Shown here: in pieces, positions 15,918 to 24,330 of the stretch | How positions within the stretch are numbered: the first letter of the stretch is position 1 | Layout: every line of letters begins with the position of its first letter | From: Verrucomicrobiaceae bacterium | Lineage (GTDB): Bacteria; Verrucomicrobiota; Verrucomicrobiia; Verrucomicrobiales; Verrucomicrobiaceae | Assembly: GCA_016795465.1 (NCBI GenBank) | Contig: JAEUHK010000024.1 | Span: 1-64,000 of the forward strand | DNA length: 64,000 nucleotides | Reading direction: 5' to 3' | Notes under the pieces: model-generated | What the model was told of the DNA's origin: nothing | Database searches by the model: none | What the model saw: only the letters and a program-made list of their open reading frames with translations | Translations under genes and position numbers: made by a program

Positions 15918-16682
15918 TCACTGCCAGCCCTGACGGCGGTAATGCCAGGTGCCAAGCACCTCGTGCAGCCAGGCATTGAACACCAGCAAGCCGTCCGCGT
16001 GCGGAAGATGGAACCAGTGCAGCTCACCCACGCGATTCAGGCTGCTCAGGTAATTACACGGCACCGCCTCGACCACCACGCCGGCTTTTTGAAAGGCACC
16101 AAACGCCCGCGGCATGTGATTGGCGGAGGTCACCAGCAAAAGCCGCTTCCAACCTCGCTCTTGGGCCAACGCGGCCACTTTCAAGGCCTCGTCCCGCGTG
16201 TCAGCACACGCACCGAGAGAGAGCACAAAACGCGCAGTGCCGGTCAAAGGCTTCAAAGCCTCCGCCACACGATCAGCCTCGGACAAGGTCGATCCTTTGT
16301 CACGATAGCCTCCACCGCCCAAAACCAGCAGCGGGGCCTTTCCGCCCTGCCAAAGAGCCAGTGCGGTGCTCAAACGATCGGCCGAGGTTTTCAAATGGAA
16401 GCCGCTCGGCTCCGTCGTCGATGGCTCAGCTCCACCGCCGAGGCAGATGATGGCATCCGCGGGCAGCAGATCGGTTAATGCGACACGAGGATGCTGGTCC
16501 TCGAGGCTGGAAACAAGCACGGATGCCAGCGGCGTGCAGGTGAAGGCCGTGAGCAGCAGCCAGGCGAGCCCCGGAAGAGCCGCGGAGCGCCAGCGCCGAC
16601 GCCAGCAGGCATGCACCAGCCACCCGGCCAGCAGCAGCCAGACCAGGCAGAGAGGTTGAAACAGCACAATCAGGGACTTCAT
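15918..16682 (-). CDS. YdcF/ElyC-family (DUF218) membrane protein
   Basis: From the start at 16682 (MKSLIVLFQPLCLVWLLLAG) the product is about 254 residues. Two hydrophobic helices (about 6-24 and 34-52) precede the DUF218 domain: ADAIICLGGGAEPS, ALWQGGKAPLLVLGGG, SEADRVAEAL, DTRDEALKVAALA and LLVTSANHMPRAFGAFQKAGV. These are the family's conserved Gly-rich, Arg/Glu and SxxxHMPRA motifs. Relatives ElyC and SanA act in envelope integrity. It is divergent from the EEP gene on the other strand, with about 95 bases between the two starts. Confidence 0.85.
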   Translation of the reverse strand: MKSLIVLFQPLCLVWLLLAGWLVHACWRRRWRSAALPGLAWLLLTAFTCTPLASVLVSSLEDQHPRVALTDLLPADAIICLGGGAEPSTTEPSGFHLKTSADRLSTALALWQGGKAPLLVLGGGGYRDKGSTLSEADRVAEALKPLTGTARFVLSLGACADTRDEALKVAALAQERGWKRLLLVTSANHMPRAFGAFQKAGVVVEAVPCNYLSSLNRVGELHWFHLPHADGLLVFNAWLHEVLGTWHYRRQGWQ

Positions 16683-16776
16683 GCGGCCGCCATCCTTCCC
16701 GATGCCCAACGATGCGCAACCTGCTTCACTCAGTCTGTTCCTTGCCAAATGGCCCGCGGGCTTTCACTGTCTCGCG

Positions 16777-17922
16777 ATGGAATCCACGCCCAGCGCCCCC
16801 GAGGCCGCCCCTGAACTCTCCCCCGAACTGCGCCGGCAGATTCTGCGCTGGCTGTGGAAGTGGTGCGGCCGCATCGCTTTCGCAAGCATGGTGCTGTGGA
16901 CGGCCTTGGTGCTGCTGATCGCCCTCGGTTTTCGTTTCTTGGGGGAAACAAACCTCTGCACGGCCTTCCTGCTGTTTGTTCCGCCATCGGTTTGGTTGCT
17001 GCCAGGGCTTGCCATCTGGCCAGCGACCTTGCTGTTTCGCTGGCGGGCTGCGCTGCTGCTCGGTGCGGTTGTTGGCCTGGTCACTTTCATCTCATCAGGC
17101 TGGCGCATGAGCTCGCCTGCTGAGCCGGTGGCGATGGAGAAGCGATCACCGAACACACTCGTGCTGCTCACCAACAACCGCGGCCAGACTGGCGGGCATA
17201 GCATCCGTCCGTTTAAAAATCACATCCAGCCGGACATGATGGCTTTTCAGGAGTCCTCGGTGCCTTCGACGACCTATCTCGCGGACCCGGGCTACGCGGA
17301 GTTCAAATTCGGTGCCACGGTCAATGAATACACGCTCATCAGCCGCTTCCCCGTCATGCCCGGCCAATTGCTGAGCTGGAGCGGAGACCGCGTCACGACG
17401 CCGTTTCACTATGGAGCCCGATTTGAGGTAGATTGGGCGGGGCGGAAGATCGCCGTGTATGTCGTTCACCTGCGATCACCACGCGATGCCTTGCTCTCGC
17501 AGCGTTGGGGCAGCTTCATCCGCGGCATTCCCCTGCCCTTCGGCAGTTGGCGTGAGCGTGCGGAGAAGGACATGGCCTTCTGGCGTGATCAGTGGGCGAT
17601 GGCCGAGGCCTTGAAAAACCGGCTCAAGCTCGAAACGCTACCTTACATGCTCGCCGGTGACTTCAATGCGCCGCACTTCGGCGCGGTTCATCGTCTGCTC
17701 TCCGCTGACTTGCAGGATGCGCATGCGATCGCAGGCCACGGCTTCGGCTTCACCTTCCCCGGCGACACCCGCAATCCACTCGCCTTCGGCGGCCCGTGGA
17801 TGCGCATCGACCACATCTTCGCGGACCCGCATTGGTCGGTCGAGGCCTGCTGGACGGAAGACGACCGCAAATCGCAGCACCGCGCGGTGGCGGCAGCACT
17901 TCAATGGAAAGGTGACTCATGA
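16777..17922 (+). CDS. Membrane-anchored endonuclease/exonuclease/phosphatase-family protein
   Basis: From the ATG at 16777 the protein has about 381 residues. Three hydrophobic helices fill roughly residues 24-110 (MVLWTALVLLIALGF, FLLFVPPSVWLLPGLAI, AALLLGAVVGLVTFI). The EEP domain follows: the N-terminal Asn/Gln strand (NTLVLLTNNRGQ), the metal Glu in MAFQESS, AGDFNAPHFG with the catalytic Asp and Asn, and RIDHIFAD ... DRKSQHRAV with the final His. All catalytic positions look intact. EEP proteins include lipid and sugar phosphodiesterases; the target is unknown. Its stop overlaps the methyltransferase start by four bases. Confidence 0.85.
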   Translation: MESTPSAPEAAPELSPELRRQILRWLWKWCGRIAFASMVLWTALVLLIALGFRFLGETNLCTAFLLFVPPSVWLLPGLAIWPATLLFRWRAALLLGAVVGLVTFISSGWRMSSPAEPVAMEKRSPNTLVLLTNNRGQTGGHSIRPFKNHIQPDMMAFQESSVPSTTYLADPGYAEFKFGATVNEYTLISRFPVMPGQLLSWSGDRVTTPFHYGARFEVDWAGRKIAVYVVHLRSPRDALLSQRWGSFIRGIPLPFGSWRERAEKDMAFWRDQWAMAEALKNRLKLETLPYMLAGDFNAPHFGAVHRLLSADLQDAHAIAGHGFGFTFPGDTRNPLAFGGPWMRIDHIFADPHWSVEACWTEDDRKSQHRAVAAALQWKGDS

Positions 17923-18590
17923 CCGCATCCGAGTGTCCCCCCGAGGAAATCCGGCGCATCGCCGCCCTGTGCACGACGAAATGGCACCGTGACTACACGC
18001 GCATCAAGCTGCGCACCGATCCCGCCTACGCCGCGGTGCTCCGCGAGGTCAGCGGCACGAGCCTGCCGCTGCTCGACATCGGCTGCGGCATCGGCCTGCT
18101 GGCCATGTACCTGCGTGGCGCAGGCTTTGATGCCGATGTGACGGGCTTTGACTATGACACGGGCAAAATCGAGGCCGCGAAGCTCATGGCGCAGCGCAGC
18201 GGCTTCTCCGGCCTGCACTATGCCGCAGGCGATGCGAGGCATGAAATGCCCGCTTTCAGCGGTCATGTCGTCATTTTGGACATCTTGCAATTCTTCACGT
18301 CCGCGGAGCAGGACGCGCTGCTGGCCCTCGCAGCTTCCCGCGTGGCCACGGGAGGCCGTTTGATCATCCGCAGCGGTTTGCGCGAAAGCACCTGGCGGCA
18401 TCGCGTGACCATCATGGGCGACTGGCTGGCAAAACTGACCTTTTGGATGAAAGCAGCGCCTGTGTGCTATCCCACGCGAGAGCAGTTTGAGCGTGTGTTG
18501 AGCGCCAACGGCCTTCGCGTGCGCATCGAGCCGCTGTGGGGCCGCACGCCATTCAACAATTACCTCATCGTCGCCGAGCGTCAGGCCTGA
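17919..18590 (+). CDS. Class I SAM-dependent methyltransferase
   Basis: 223 residues. The SAM-binding motif I is LLDIGCGIGLLAMYLRG (about residues 48-64), followed by VTGFDYDTGKIEAAKLMA and motif IV VVILDILQFF. The C-terminal half (LIIRSGLRESTWRHRVTIMGDWLAKLTF) resembles the small methyltransferases found in aryl-polyene and lipid-modification loci. The substrate is not determined. It is coupled by ATGA to the EEP gene and overlaps the convergent deacetylase gene by 10 bases. Confidence 0.85.
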   Translation: MTASECPPEEIRRIAALCTTKWHRDYTRIKLRTDPAYAAVLREVSGTSLPLLDIGCGIGLLAMYLRGAGFDADVTGFDYDTGKIEAAKLMAQRSGFSGLHYAAGDARHEMPAFSGHVVILDILQFFTSAEQDALLALAASRVATGGRLIIRSGLRESTWRHRVTIMGDWLAKLTFWMKAAPVCYPTREQFERVLSANGLRVRIEPLWGRTPFNNYLIVAERQA

Positions 18591-19345
18591 GCGGCGCGTG
18601 CAGCGAGCATCGCGGCCACTTTCTCCGTGACCTCCACGCACACAGGCGTGCCTTCGTGAATGAGCACAATGCCATCGTCCGTGAGCTTTCGCTGGATGCG
18701 CCCGATGATGTAATCCGTGTGCCGCAGCGTGCCGTCAAAGCCGCGGGCCGTCCACATCAGCGTGGTGAGGCCCAAAGCACGGGCGGTGGGCACGCAGAAG
18801 GGATTGTGATGCCCGGCAGGCGGGCGGAAGTAGCGTGGTGCATGCTCCGGCAGCAGGCGTGTGAGCGTCTCCTGGCACAGCGCGATCTCATTCCACATCG
18901 CATGAGGCCGCAGCGTCCAGAAAGTGGTCGCTGGATGCGTCTGCGTGTGGTTCGCCACCTCATGCCCGCGGCGGACGATCTCGCGCACGAGCTCTGGATG
19001 CTGCTCAGCACGGTCGCCGATGAGGAAGAAGATCGCCTTCAGGCCATGGCGGTCGAGGATGTCGAGGATCGCCGGCGTGTGCTCGGGGTGCGGACCATCA
19101 TCAATCGTCAGCAGCGGCTGCCGGCTGCCGGGAGGCTGGCGTTTCACCAGCGGGCCAAACAACGCGCAACGCGGCACCAGCGTGCCAACCGTGATCGACG
19201 TGAGCACCGTGCAGAAAAGCAGCACCGCCCACAACCATGCGCCAGCGATGGCGAGCAGCACACAAACCACCGCGGGCAGCAACAGCAGCACGAGGCGGCG
19301 GTAACCGCGGCGGACGCATTCGGCTCGTGTCAGCTCCAGGGTCAT
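18581..19345 (-). CDS. Membrane-anchored polysaccharide deacetylase (NodB domain)
   Basis: 254 residues. Two hydrophobic helices at about 19-50 (VLLLLPAVVCVLLAIAGAW and LLFCTVLTSITVGTLV) precede the NodB domain. LLTIDDGPHPEHTPAIL carries the metal Asp, NHTQTHPATTFW the two metal His, RYFRPPAGHHNPF motif 3, and GIVLIHEGTP motif 5. The catalytic set is complete. It removes acetyl or similar groups from a glycan or glycolipid; the target is unknown. Its start overlaps the stop of the acyltransferase gene, so the two form a minus-strand operon. Confidence 0.9.
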   Translation of the reverse strand: MTLELTRAECVRRGYRRLVLLLLPAVVCVLLAIAGAWLWAVLLFCTVLTSITVGTLVPRCALFGPLVKRQPPGSRQPLLTIDDGPHPEHTPAILDILDRHGLKAIFFLIGDRAEQHPELVREIVRRGHEVANHTQTHPATTFWTLRPHAMWNEIALCQETLTRLLPEHAPRYFRPPAGHHNPFCVPTARALGLTTLMWTARGFDGTLRHTDYIIGRIQRKLTDDGIVLIHEGTPVCVEVTEKVAAMLAARAAQA

Positions 19346-20280
19346 GCGGACACTTTGGTCACGAGCGGTTCAAACACAAACCACTGGTCCCAGTGCCGCC
19401 GAAGGAAGCCATGCATCACCGCCACCCACTTTGGGGCCAGTTGGGCCGATTTGGGCCGGCTGCCACCGGGATGAAACGGATCACCGATCTCGATGCCGTA
19501 GCGCAACCGGCCGAGACGCTTCAAAAACACCGGATAGCACGGTGCTCCCGTGACCTCCGCGAGCACCAGCGGGCCACGCGGGATCTCATAGCAGATGCCG
19601 TCGATCGTCTCATGCGTCGGAGCCACATCGCCCATCACGCGATCACCCTGCACGCACACCACCTCGCCCGCGTTGATGAGCCGGATGAGCTCCATGCCGA
19701 GGTGCGAGCCGGGTGTGTTGTAATGGATGCGCAGAAAGGGCTCCTTCTTCTCCTGCTCGCGCAGCTCCTTTTCACGCAGCTTCTGGAGCCCGGCCGTCAT
19801 TTCCGGCATGCGCACGGTGTGGATCACTCGCCCAAACTTGCTGGCGAAGAGCGAGGCACCGATGTCGTAGTTCCCGCTGTGCACGGTGAAAACGAGGGCG
19901 CCGCCCGGATAGGCACGCAGCTCGTCAAACGTGGCCTTTCCATCGATGTCCCACTCCACCTCCTTGTGGAAATGCAGGTGCCACAACCGGTCGAGATAGG
20001 TCAGCGCAAAATTCAGCAGTACGCGGTAGCCCGCCATGCAACTGCTCCCGGCACCGCCCGGCACGAGGACGCTCAGATTCTGCCTCAGCGCCTCCCGCTG
20101 CGGCACCGCGAGCACATAAATCACCAGCGTCACCGGATACGTCAGCGCCGTCGCGAGCCACATCGGCATCCAGCGCAGCAGCCCCAGCACCAGCCGCGTC
20201 CACCGTGCGTCATGCAGGCCGAGGCGGCCCGCGTTTTCAGTAGCGGGCGGCTGGTGGGTTGCAGATTCGGGGGAAGGCAT
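19342..20280 (-). CDS. LpxL/HtrB-type lysophospholipid acyltransferase
   Basis: From MPSPES at 20280 the protein has about 312 residues. An N-terminal membrane helix (MWLATALTYPVTLVIYVLAV) is followed by the acyltransferase HSGNYDIGA, matching the H-x4-D/E catalytic motif (HSGNYD). Later come VVCVQGDRVMGD and GPLVLAEVTGAPCYPVFLKR. This is the lipid A late acyltransferase superfamily. In aryl-polyene loci related enzymes load acyl groups onto lipids. It is divergent from the flavoprotein gene and coupled to the deacetylase. Confidence 0.85.
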   Translation of the reverse strand: MPSPESATHQPPATENAGRLGLHDARWTRLVLGLLRWMPMWLATALTYPVTLVIYVLAVPQREALRQNLSVLVPGGAGSSCMAGYRVLLNFALTYLDRLWHLHFHKEVEWDIDGKATFDELRAYPGGALVFTVHSGNYDIGASLFASKFGRVIHTVRMPEMTAGLQKLREKELREQEKKEPFLRIHYNTPGSHLGMELIRLINAGEVVCVQGDRVMGDVAPTHETIDGICYEIPRGPLVLAEVTGAPCYPVFLKRLGRLRYGIEIGDPFHPGGSRPKSAQLAPKWVAVMHGFLRRHWDQWFVFEPLVTKVSA

Positions 20281-20359
20281 TATGGATGGACGGCGCAGAC
20301 AGAATTTGGGCCGCTTTTTCGGCTCATCCGCCCCTGACGACAACTCCCTTTTTCACCTC

Positions 20360-21910
20360 ATGAAGCCTTCCGCTGATTACGACGTCGTCATCATGGGTGG
20401 TGCCTTCAGCGGTTCCTCGGCAGGCATCATTCTCAAACGAGACCACCCGGAGCTCAAAGTGCTGATCGTGGAGCGCACCCTGCACTTCAACCGCAAGGTC
20501 GGCGAGAGCACCTCCGAGGTCGCCGGATGCTTCCTCACCCGCGTTTTGCATCAAAGCGGCTACCTCAGCGCCCGCCAGTATCAGAAGCACGGCCTGCGCC
20601 TGTGGTTCTGCAAATCACCGCAGGACTCCGTGTGCGATCTCACGGAGATCGGCCCCCGCTTCCAGTCCCGCCTGCCCACCTACCAGCTCGACCGCGAGCT
20701 GCTCGACGAGCATTTGCTGCAGGAGGCGCAAAACTACGGCTGCGAGCTGATGCGTCCCGCCACGGTGCGCAACATCACGCTCTCCGAGGACGAGTGCCCG
20801 CACACGCTCGAAATCACCCCGCAGGAAGGCCAGGCACGCACCGTGACCACCCGCTGGCTGCTCGATGCCTCCGGCAAGGCCGCCGTGCTCGCGAAGAAGC
20901 TCGGTGCCATGCACAGCTACGCGGACGAGCATCCCACCTCCTCGATCTGGTGCCGCTTCCGCAACGTCAACGACCTCGACAGCTTCAAGAGCCGCAAGAT
21001 GTTCCCCAGCCTCATGAAGGAGGTCAAAAGCATCCGCAGCACCTCGACGAACCATCTCATGGGCCACGGCTGGTGGAGCTGGATCATCCCGCTGCCGGAC
21101 CGCAGCTTCAGCGCCGGCGTCACCTGGGACCGCCGCCTTTACGATCCACCCGCCGGGCCCAATCCCGTCTCTCGGCTCAAAGCCCACCTGATGTCGCATC
21201 CGGTCGGCAAGCTCATGTTTGAAGACGCCATCGCCGATGAGGACGATGTCTTTTACTACAAGAACCTCATCTACCGTGCCGACCGCATCGCGGGCAACCG
21301 CTGGGTCATCGTCGGCGATGCCGCCGGGTTCATGGACCCGCTTTACAGCCACGGCCTCGACTTCTGTGGCCACACCGTCTCCGCCGCCACGGACATGATC
21401 ATGCGCGAGCTCGACGGCCAGTGCGTCAAAGAGACCGTCGAATACCTCAACATGGCCTACCCGAAGAGCTGGCGGACGTGGTTCGAGGCTCTCTACAAGG
21501 ATAAATACTTCTACCTCGGCGATGCCGAGCTCATGCGTGCCGCCTTCCTCATGGACCTGGCGACTTACTTCATCGGCCCCGTGCGCCTCGTTTACAGCAA
21601 TCCCGACTACGAGTGGAACCGCATGCCTTACGACGGACCTGCCGGAGCCCTTTTTGGCAACTTCATGGCCTTCTACAATCGCCGCCTTGCCCACCTCGGC
21701 CGCGAGCGCATGCGCAAAGGCATTTTCGGAGCTCACAACCACGGCCACGTCTGGACCCCGCGCACCAGTTTCTCACCCGACACCAGCGCCGTGCGCATTC
21801 TTTGGGATGGCATCAAAGTCTGGCTCAAAGCCGAAATCACCACCGCCCTGGCTCCCGCCGGCCTGACCGCACCCGTGATGATGCCCAAGGAAATCCTCGC
21901 GGAGGCCTGA
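20360..21910 (+). CDS. FAD-dependent halogenase-like oxidoreductase
   Basis: About 516 residues from the ATG at 20360 (MKPSADYDVVIMGGAFSGSSAG). The dinucleotide-binding loop is GGAFSGSSAG, an unusual GxxxxG form. The RKVGEST segment and the motif GHGWWSWIIPLPD (WxWxIP) are typical of flavin-dependent halogenases. GDAAGFMDPLYSHGLDF is the second FAD motif. Whether it halogenates or only oxidises or hydroxylates is open. Its position beside methyltransferase, deacetylase and acyltransferase genes resembles flexirubin/aryl-polyene accessory genes, but no ketosynthase is visible in this window. Confidence 0.85.
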   Translation: MKPSADYDVVIMGGAFSGSSAGIILKRDHPELKVLIVERTLHFNRKVGESTSEVAGCFLTRVLHQSGYLSARQYQKHGLRLWFCKSPQDSVCDLTEIGPRFQSRLPTYQLDRELLDEHLLQEAQNYGCELMRPATVRNITLSEDECPHTLEITPQEGQARTVTTRWLLDASGKAAVLAKKLGAMHSYADEHPTSSIWCRFRNVNDLDSFKSRKMFPSLMKEVKSIRSTSTNHLMGHGWWSWIIPLPDRSFSAGVTWDRRLYDPPAGPNPVSRLKAHLMSHPVGKLMFEDAIADEDDVFYYKNLIYRADRIAGNRWVIVGDAAGFMDPLYSHGLDFCGHTVSAATDMIMRELDGQCVKETVEYLNMAYPKSWRTWFEALYKDKYFYLGDAELMRAAFLMDLATYFIGPVRLVYSNPDYEWNRMPYDGPAGALFGNFMAFYNRRLAHLGRERMRKGIFGAHNHGHVWTPRTSFSPDTSAVRILWDGIKVWLKAEITTALAPAGLTAPVMMPKEILAEA

Positions 21911-21940
21911 GGCCCGCCGCACATCCGTGTGCTCCCGGGC

Positions 21941-21968
21941 TTGCTCATCGGGGAAACTGCCCTACTCT
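21941..21968 (+). promoter_or_regulatory. Promoter-like boxes abutting the ychF start
   Basis: TTGCTC (21941-21946), a 16-base spacer and TACTCT (21963-21968), ending 10 bases before the ATG at 21979. The intervening CGCCGCCCTT resembles the glmM and Gfo/Idh/MocA leaders. No Shine-Dalgarno sequence is visible. Confidence 0.5.
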
Positions 21969-21978
21969 CGCCGCCCTT

Positions 21979-23094
21979 ATGCTCCGAGCCGGTATCGTAG
22001 GCCTTCCAAACGTAGGCAAATCCACTCTCTTCAACGCTGTCACCCGCACCCGAAAGGCGGAGGCAGCCAACTATCCCTTCTGCACCATCGAGCCGAACAC
22101 CGGCGTCGTCACCGTGCCGGATGAACGCCTCGCCGTGCTCTCGAAGCTCTCCGGCTCCTCGAAGCTCGTGCCTGCCGCGATCGAATTCGTGGACATCGCC
22201 GGCCTCGTGAAGGGTGCCAGCCAGGGTGAGGGCCTCGGCAACAAGTTCCTCAGCCACATCCGCGAGGTGGATGCCATCGTCCACGTCGTGCGCTGCTTTG
22301 AAAATGGCGACATCACCCACGTCAGCGGCAGTATTGATCCCGTGGCGGACATCGAAGTGATCAACACCGAGCTCGTCCTCGCCGACATGGACGCCGTCCA
22401 ACGCCGCAAGGACAAGGCCGAGAAGAACGCCAAACGCGGCGAAAAAGAGGCCAAGGCCGAACTCTCCCTCTGCGAGAAGCTCATTCCGCATTTCGATGCC
22501 GGAAAGCCCGCCGTGACGCTCGAACTCAGCGATGACGAGCGGAAGCTGCTGAAGTCCTTTTTCCTCCTCACCTCCAAACCCTGCATCTTCGCCTGCAACG
22601 TGGCCGAGGCCGACCTCGCCGCCGCCTCCAAAGATCCGGACAACCACCCCTTCGTCGGCAAGGTGCGCGAGTATGTGCGCCACGCGCACGAGGCCACCGC
22701 CGTCGTCGTCAGCGCCGCCATCGAGAGCGAGCTCATCGATTTGAGCGATGAAGACGCCAAAGCCTACCTCGCCGACATCGGCGTGACGGATAGCGGCGTC
22801 TCCCGCCTCATCAAAGGTGCTTACGACCTTCTCGGCCTGCAAACCTACCTCACCACCGGCGAGAAGGAAACGCGTGCCTGGACCATCACGAAGGGCATGA
22901 AGGCCCCGCAAGCCGCCGGCGTCATTCACGGCGACTTCGAGCGCGGCTTCATCGCCGGTGAAATCGTCCCTTATCAAGACCTCGTCGAACTCGGCTCCTA
23001 CGCCAAGTGCCGCGAAAAAGGCAAACTGCGCATTGAAGGCAAAGAATACGTCATGAAGGACGGCGACGTCGTCGAGTGGCGCTTCAATGTGTGA
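21979..23094 (+). CDS. ychF: Redox-regulated ATPase YchF (Obg family)
   Basis: 371 residues, the normal length. G1 is GLPNVGKSTLFNAVT and G3 DIAGLVKGASQGEGLGN. The usual NKxD is replaced by NVAE, the hallmark that makes YchF/OLA1 bind ATP rather than GTP. A coiled-coil insertion (about 140-180) precedes the C-terminal TGS domain (LTTGEKETRAWTITKGMKA, then VIHGDFERGFIAGEIVPYQDL). It binds ribosomes and acts in stress and translation regulation. The start is the ATG at 21979 because the P-loop begins eight residues later; the upstream open frame is the tail of the flavoprotein in another frame. Confidence 0.96.
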   Translation: MLRAGIVGLPNVGKSTLFNAVTRTRKAEAANYPFCTIEPNTGVVTVPDERLAVLSKLSGSSKLVPAAIEFVDIAGLVKGASQGEGLGNKFLSHIREVDAIVHVVRCFENGDITHVSGSIDPVADIEVINTELVLADMDAVQRRKDKAEKNAKRGEKEAKAELSLCEKLIPHFDAGKPAVTLELSDDERKLLKSFFLLTSKPCIFACNVAEADLAAASKDPDNHPFVGKVREYVRHAHEATAVVVSAAIESELIDLSDEDAKAYLADIGVTDSGVSRLIKGAYDLLGLQTYLTTGEKETRAWTITKGMKAPQAAGVIHGDFERGFIAGEIVPYQDLVELGSYAKCREKGKLRIEGKEYVMKDGDVVEWRFNV

Positions 23095-23100
23095 TCGCGG

Positions 23101-24279
23101 TCACCGCTTCACATCGAGCAAGACATCCTTTGCGCCTTCGACGACTTCGTATGGCCAATCGTTTGTCGTTGTCGCGGTGCCATCCGGAGTGTCGAGACCG
23201 GGCACATCCGCGGCGCTGTAGCTGACCGTGAGCTTCGCTTTGCCAACCACCGGACCGGTCTTTTCATCGAGCTTGAAGCTGCCACGCATCACGCGAGCGC
23301 AAGCAACCGGCGCGCTCGGATCTTCCGGCGTGAAGATGACGCTGCCCCAGCTCACCGGCGTGCCGTTGACGGTCACTTTGCCGTTGATGGCGGTGCGTTT
23401 GGCCGGTTTGAGGAAACCTTGATTGCGCAGCCAGTCGCGCAGATGGCCGCTCCAGGTGCCGAGCACGGGATCACCGAGGTACAGCCCGACGCCGTGCGGC
23501 CCCGGTTTGTAGATGTGCAGCTCGGCAGGCACTTTGTGCTTCCGGCAGGCGAGGTAAAACGCGACCGGATTCTCTGCAGGCACCACGGTGTCGTCATCGG
23601 TGTGGAAGATGAAGATCGGCGGCGTGTTCGCGGTCACGCGCAGCTCGGTGCTGGTGTGCTTCGCCATCTCCTCGTTGTCATTCGGGCCGAGCAGGTTCTT
23701 GCGCGAACCTTTGTGACCGTAGTCTTCGATCATCGAGATCACCGGATACGTCGGCGCAGCCACCGTGGGACGTGCGCTGACTTGATCGATGGCATCATTC
23801 GTCATGCCCGCGGGCTTTTCGTCAAACATCGTCGCCGCCATCGAGGTGAGGTGACCGCCTGCGCTGAAGCCGATGATGCCAATGCGCTCCGGGTCGATGC
23901 CATACTGCTTCGCATTCGCCCGCACATGCCGGATCGCCCGCTGCACTTCGATAAGCTGCGTGGGAAAATGGTAGCCGTTCGTGCCGAGCCGGTAATGCAG
24001 CACAAACGCGCTCACGCCGATGCCATTGAACCACTTCGCCACCTGCACGCCCTCATGATCGGCCGCGAGCCCGCCATAACCACCGCCCGGGCACACGACA
24101 AAGGCCGCGCCATTCGCCTTCTCCTTCGCCGCGGGCCACACATACACAAACGGCTGGTCCTTGTCCTCGTTCCCCTTCGCCAACGGCGCACCATCGGGCC
24201 AGAGTTTCACCTTCGCAGGCTCGGCATGGGCGAGAGAGGTCAAAAACAGGGCAGCGGCGAAAAGAGAAAGCTTGTTCAT
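23101..24279 (-). CDS. Secreted BD-FAE-type alpha/beta hydrolase with C-terminal beta domain
   Basis: 392 residues with a signal peptide (MNKLSLFAAALFLTSLAHA). The hydrolase core has the oxyanion loop CPGGGYGGLA, the nucleophile elbow IGFSAGGHLTS (Ser near 150), the catalytic Asp in HTDDDTVVP and His in GPHGVGLYL. It is closest in pattern to acetyl-xylan/feruloyl esterase-like BD-FAE enzymes. Residues about 295-392 (INGKVTVNGTPVSWGSVIFTPED ...) form a separate carboxypeptidase-regulatory-like beta-sandwich, an unusual addition to this esterase type. It probably deacetylates plant or algal polysaccharide outside the cytoplasm. Confidence 0.85.
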   Translation of the reverse strand: MNKLSLFAAALFLTSLAHAEPAKVKLWPDGAPLAKGNEDKDQPFVYVWPAAKEKANGAAFVVCPGGGYGGLAADHEGVQVAKWFNGIGVSAFVLHYRLGTNGYHFPTQLIEVQRAIRHVRANAKQYGIDPERIGIIGFSAGGHLTSMAATMFDEKPAGMTNDAIDQVSARPTVAAPTYPVISMIEDYGHKGSRKNLLGPNDNEEMAKHTSTELRVTANTPPIFIFHTDDDTVVPAENPVAFYLACRKHKVPAELHIYKPGPHGVGLYLGDPVLGTWSGHLRDWLRNQGFLKPAKRTAINGKVTVNGTPVSWGSVIFTPEDPSAPVACARVMRGSFKLDEKTGPVVGKAKLTVSYSAADVPGLDTPDGTATTTNDWPYEVVEGAKDVLLDVKR

Positions 24280-24330
24280 GGTCGGAGAGTTCTGTTAATC
24301 CTGCCGTTCCAACCCGTTCTTTCACCTGCC

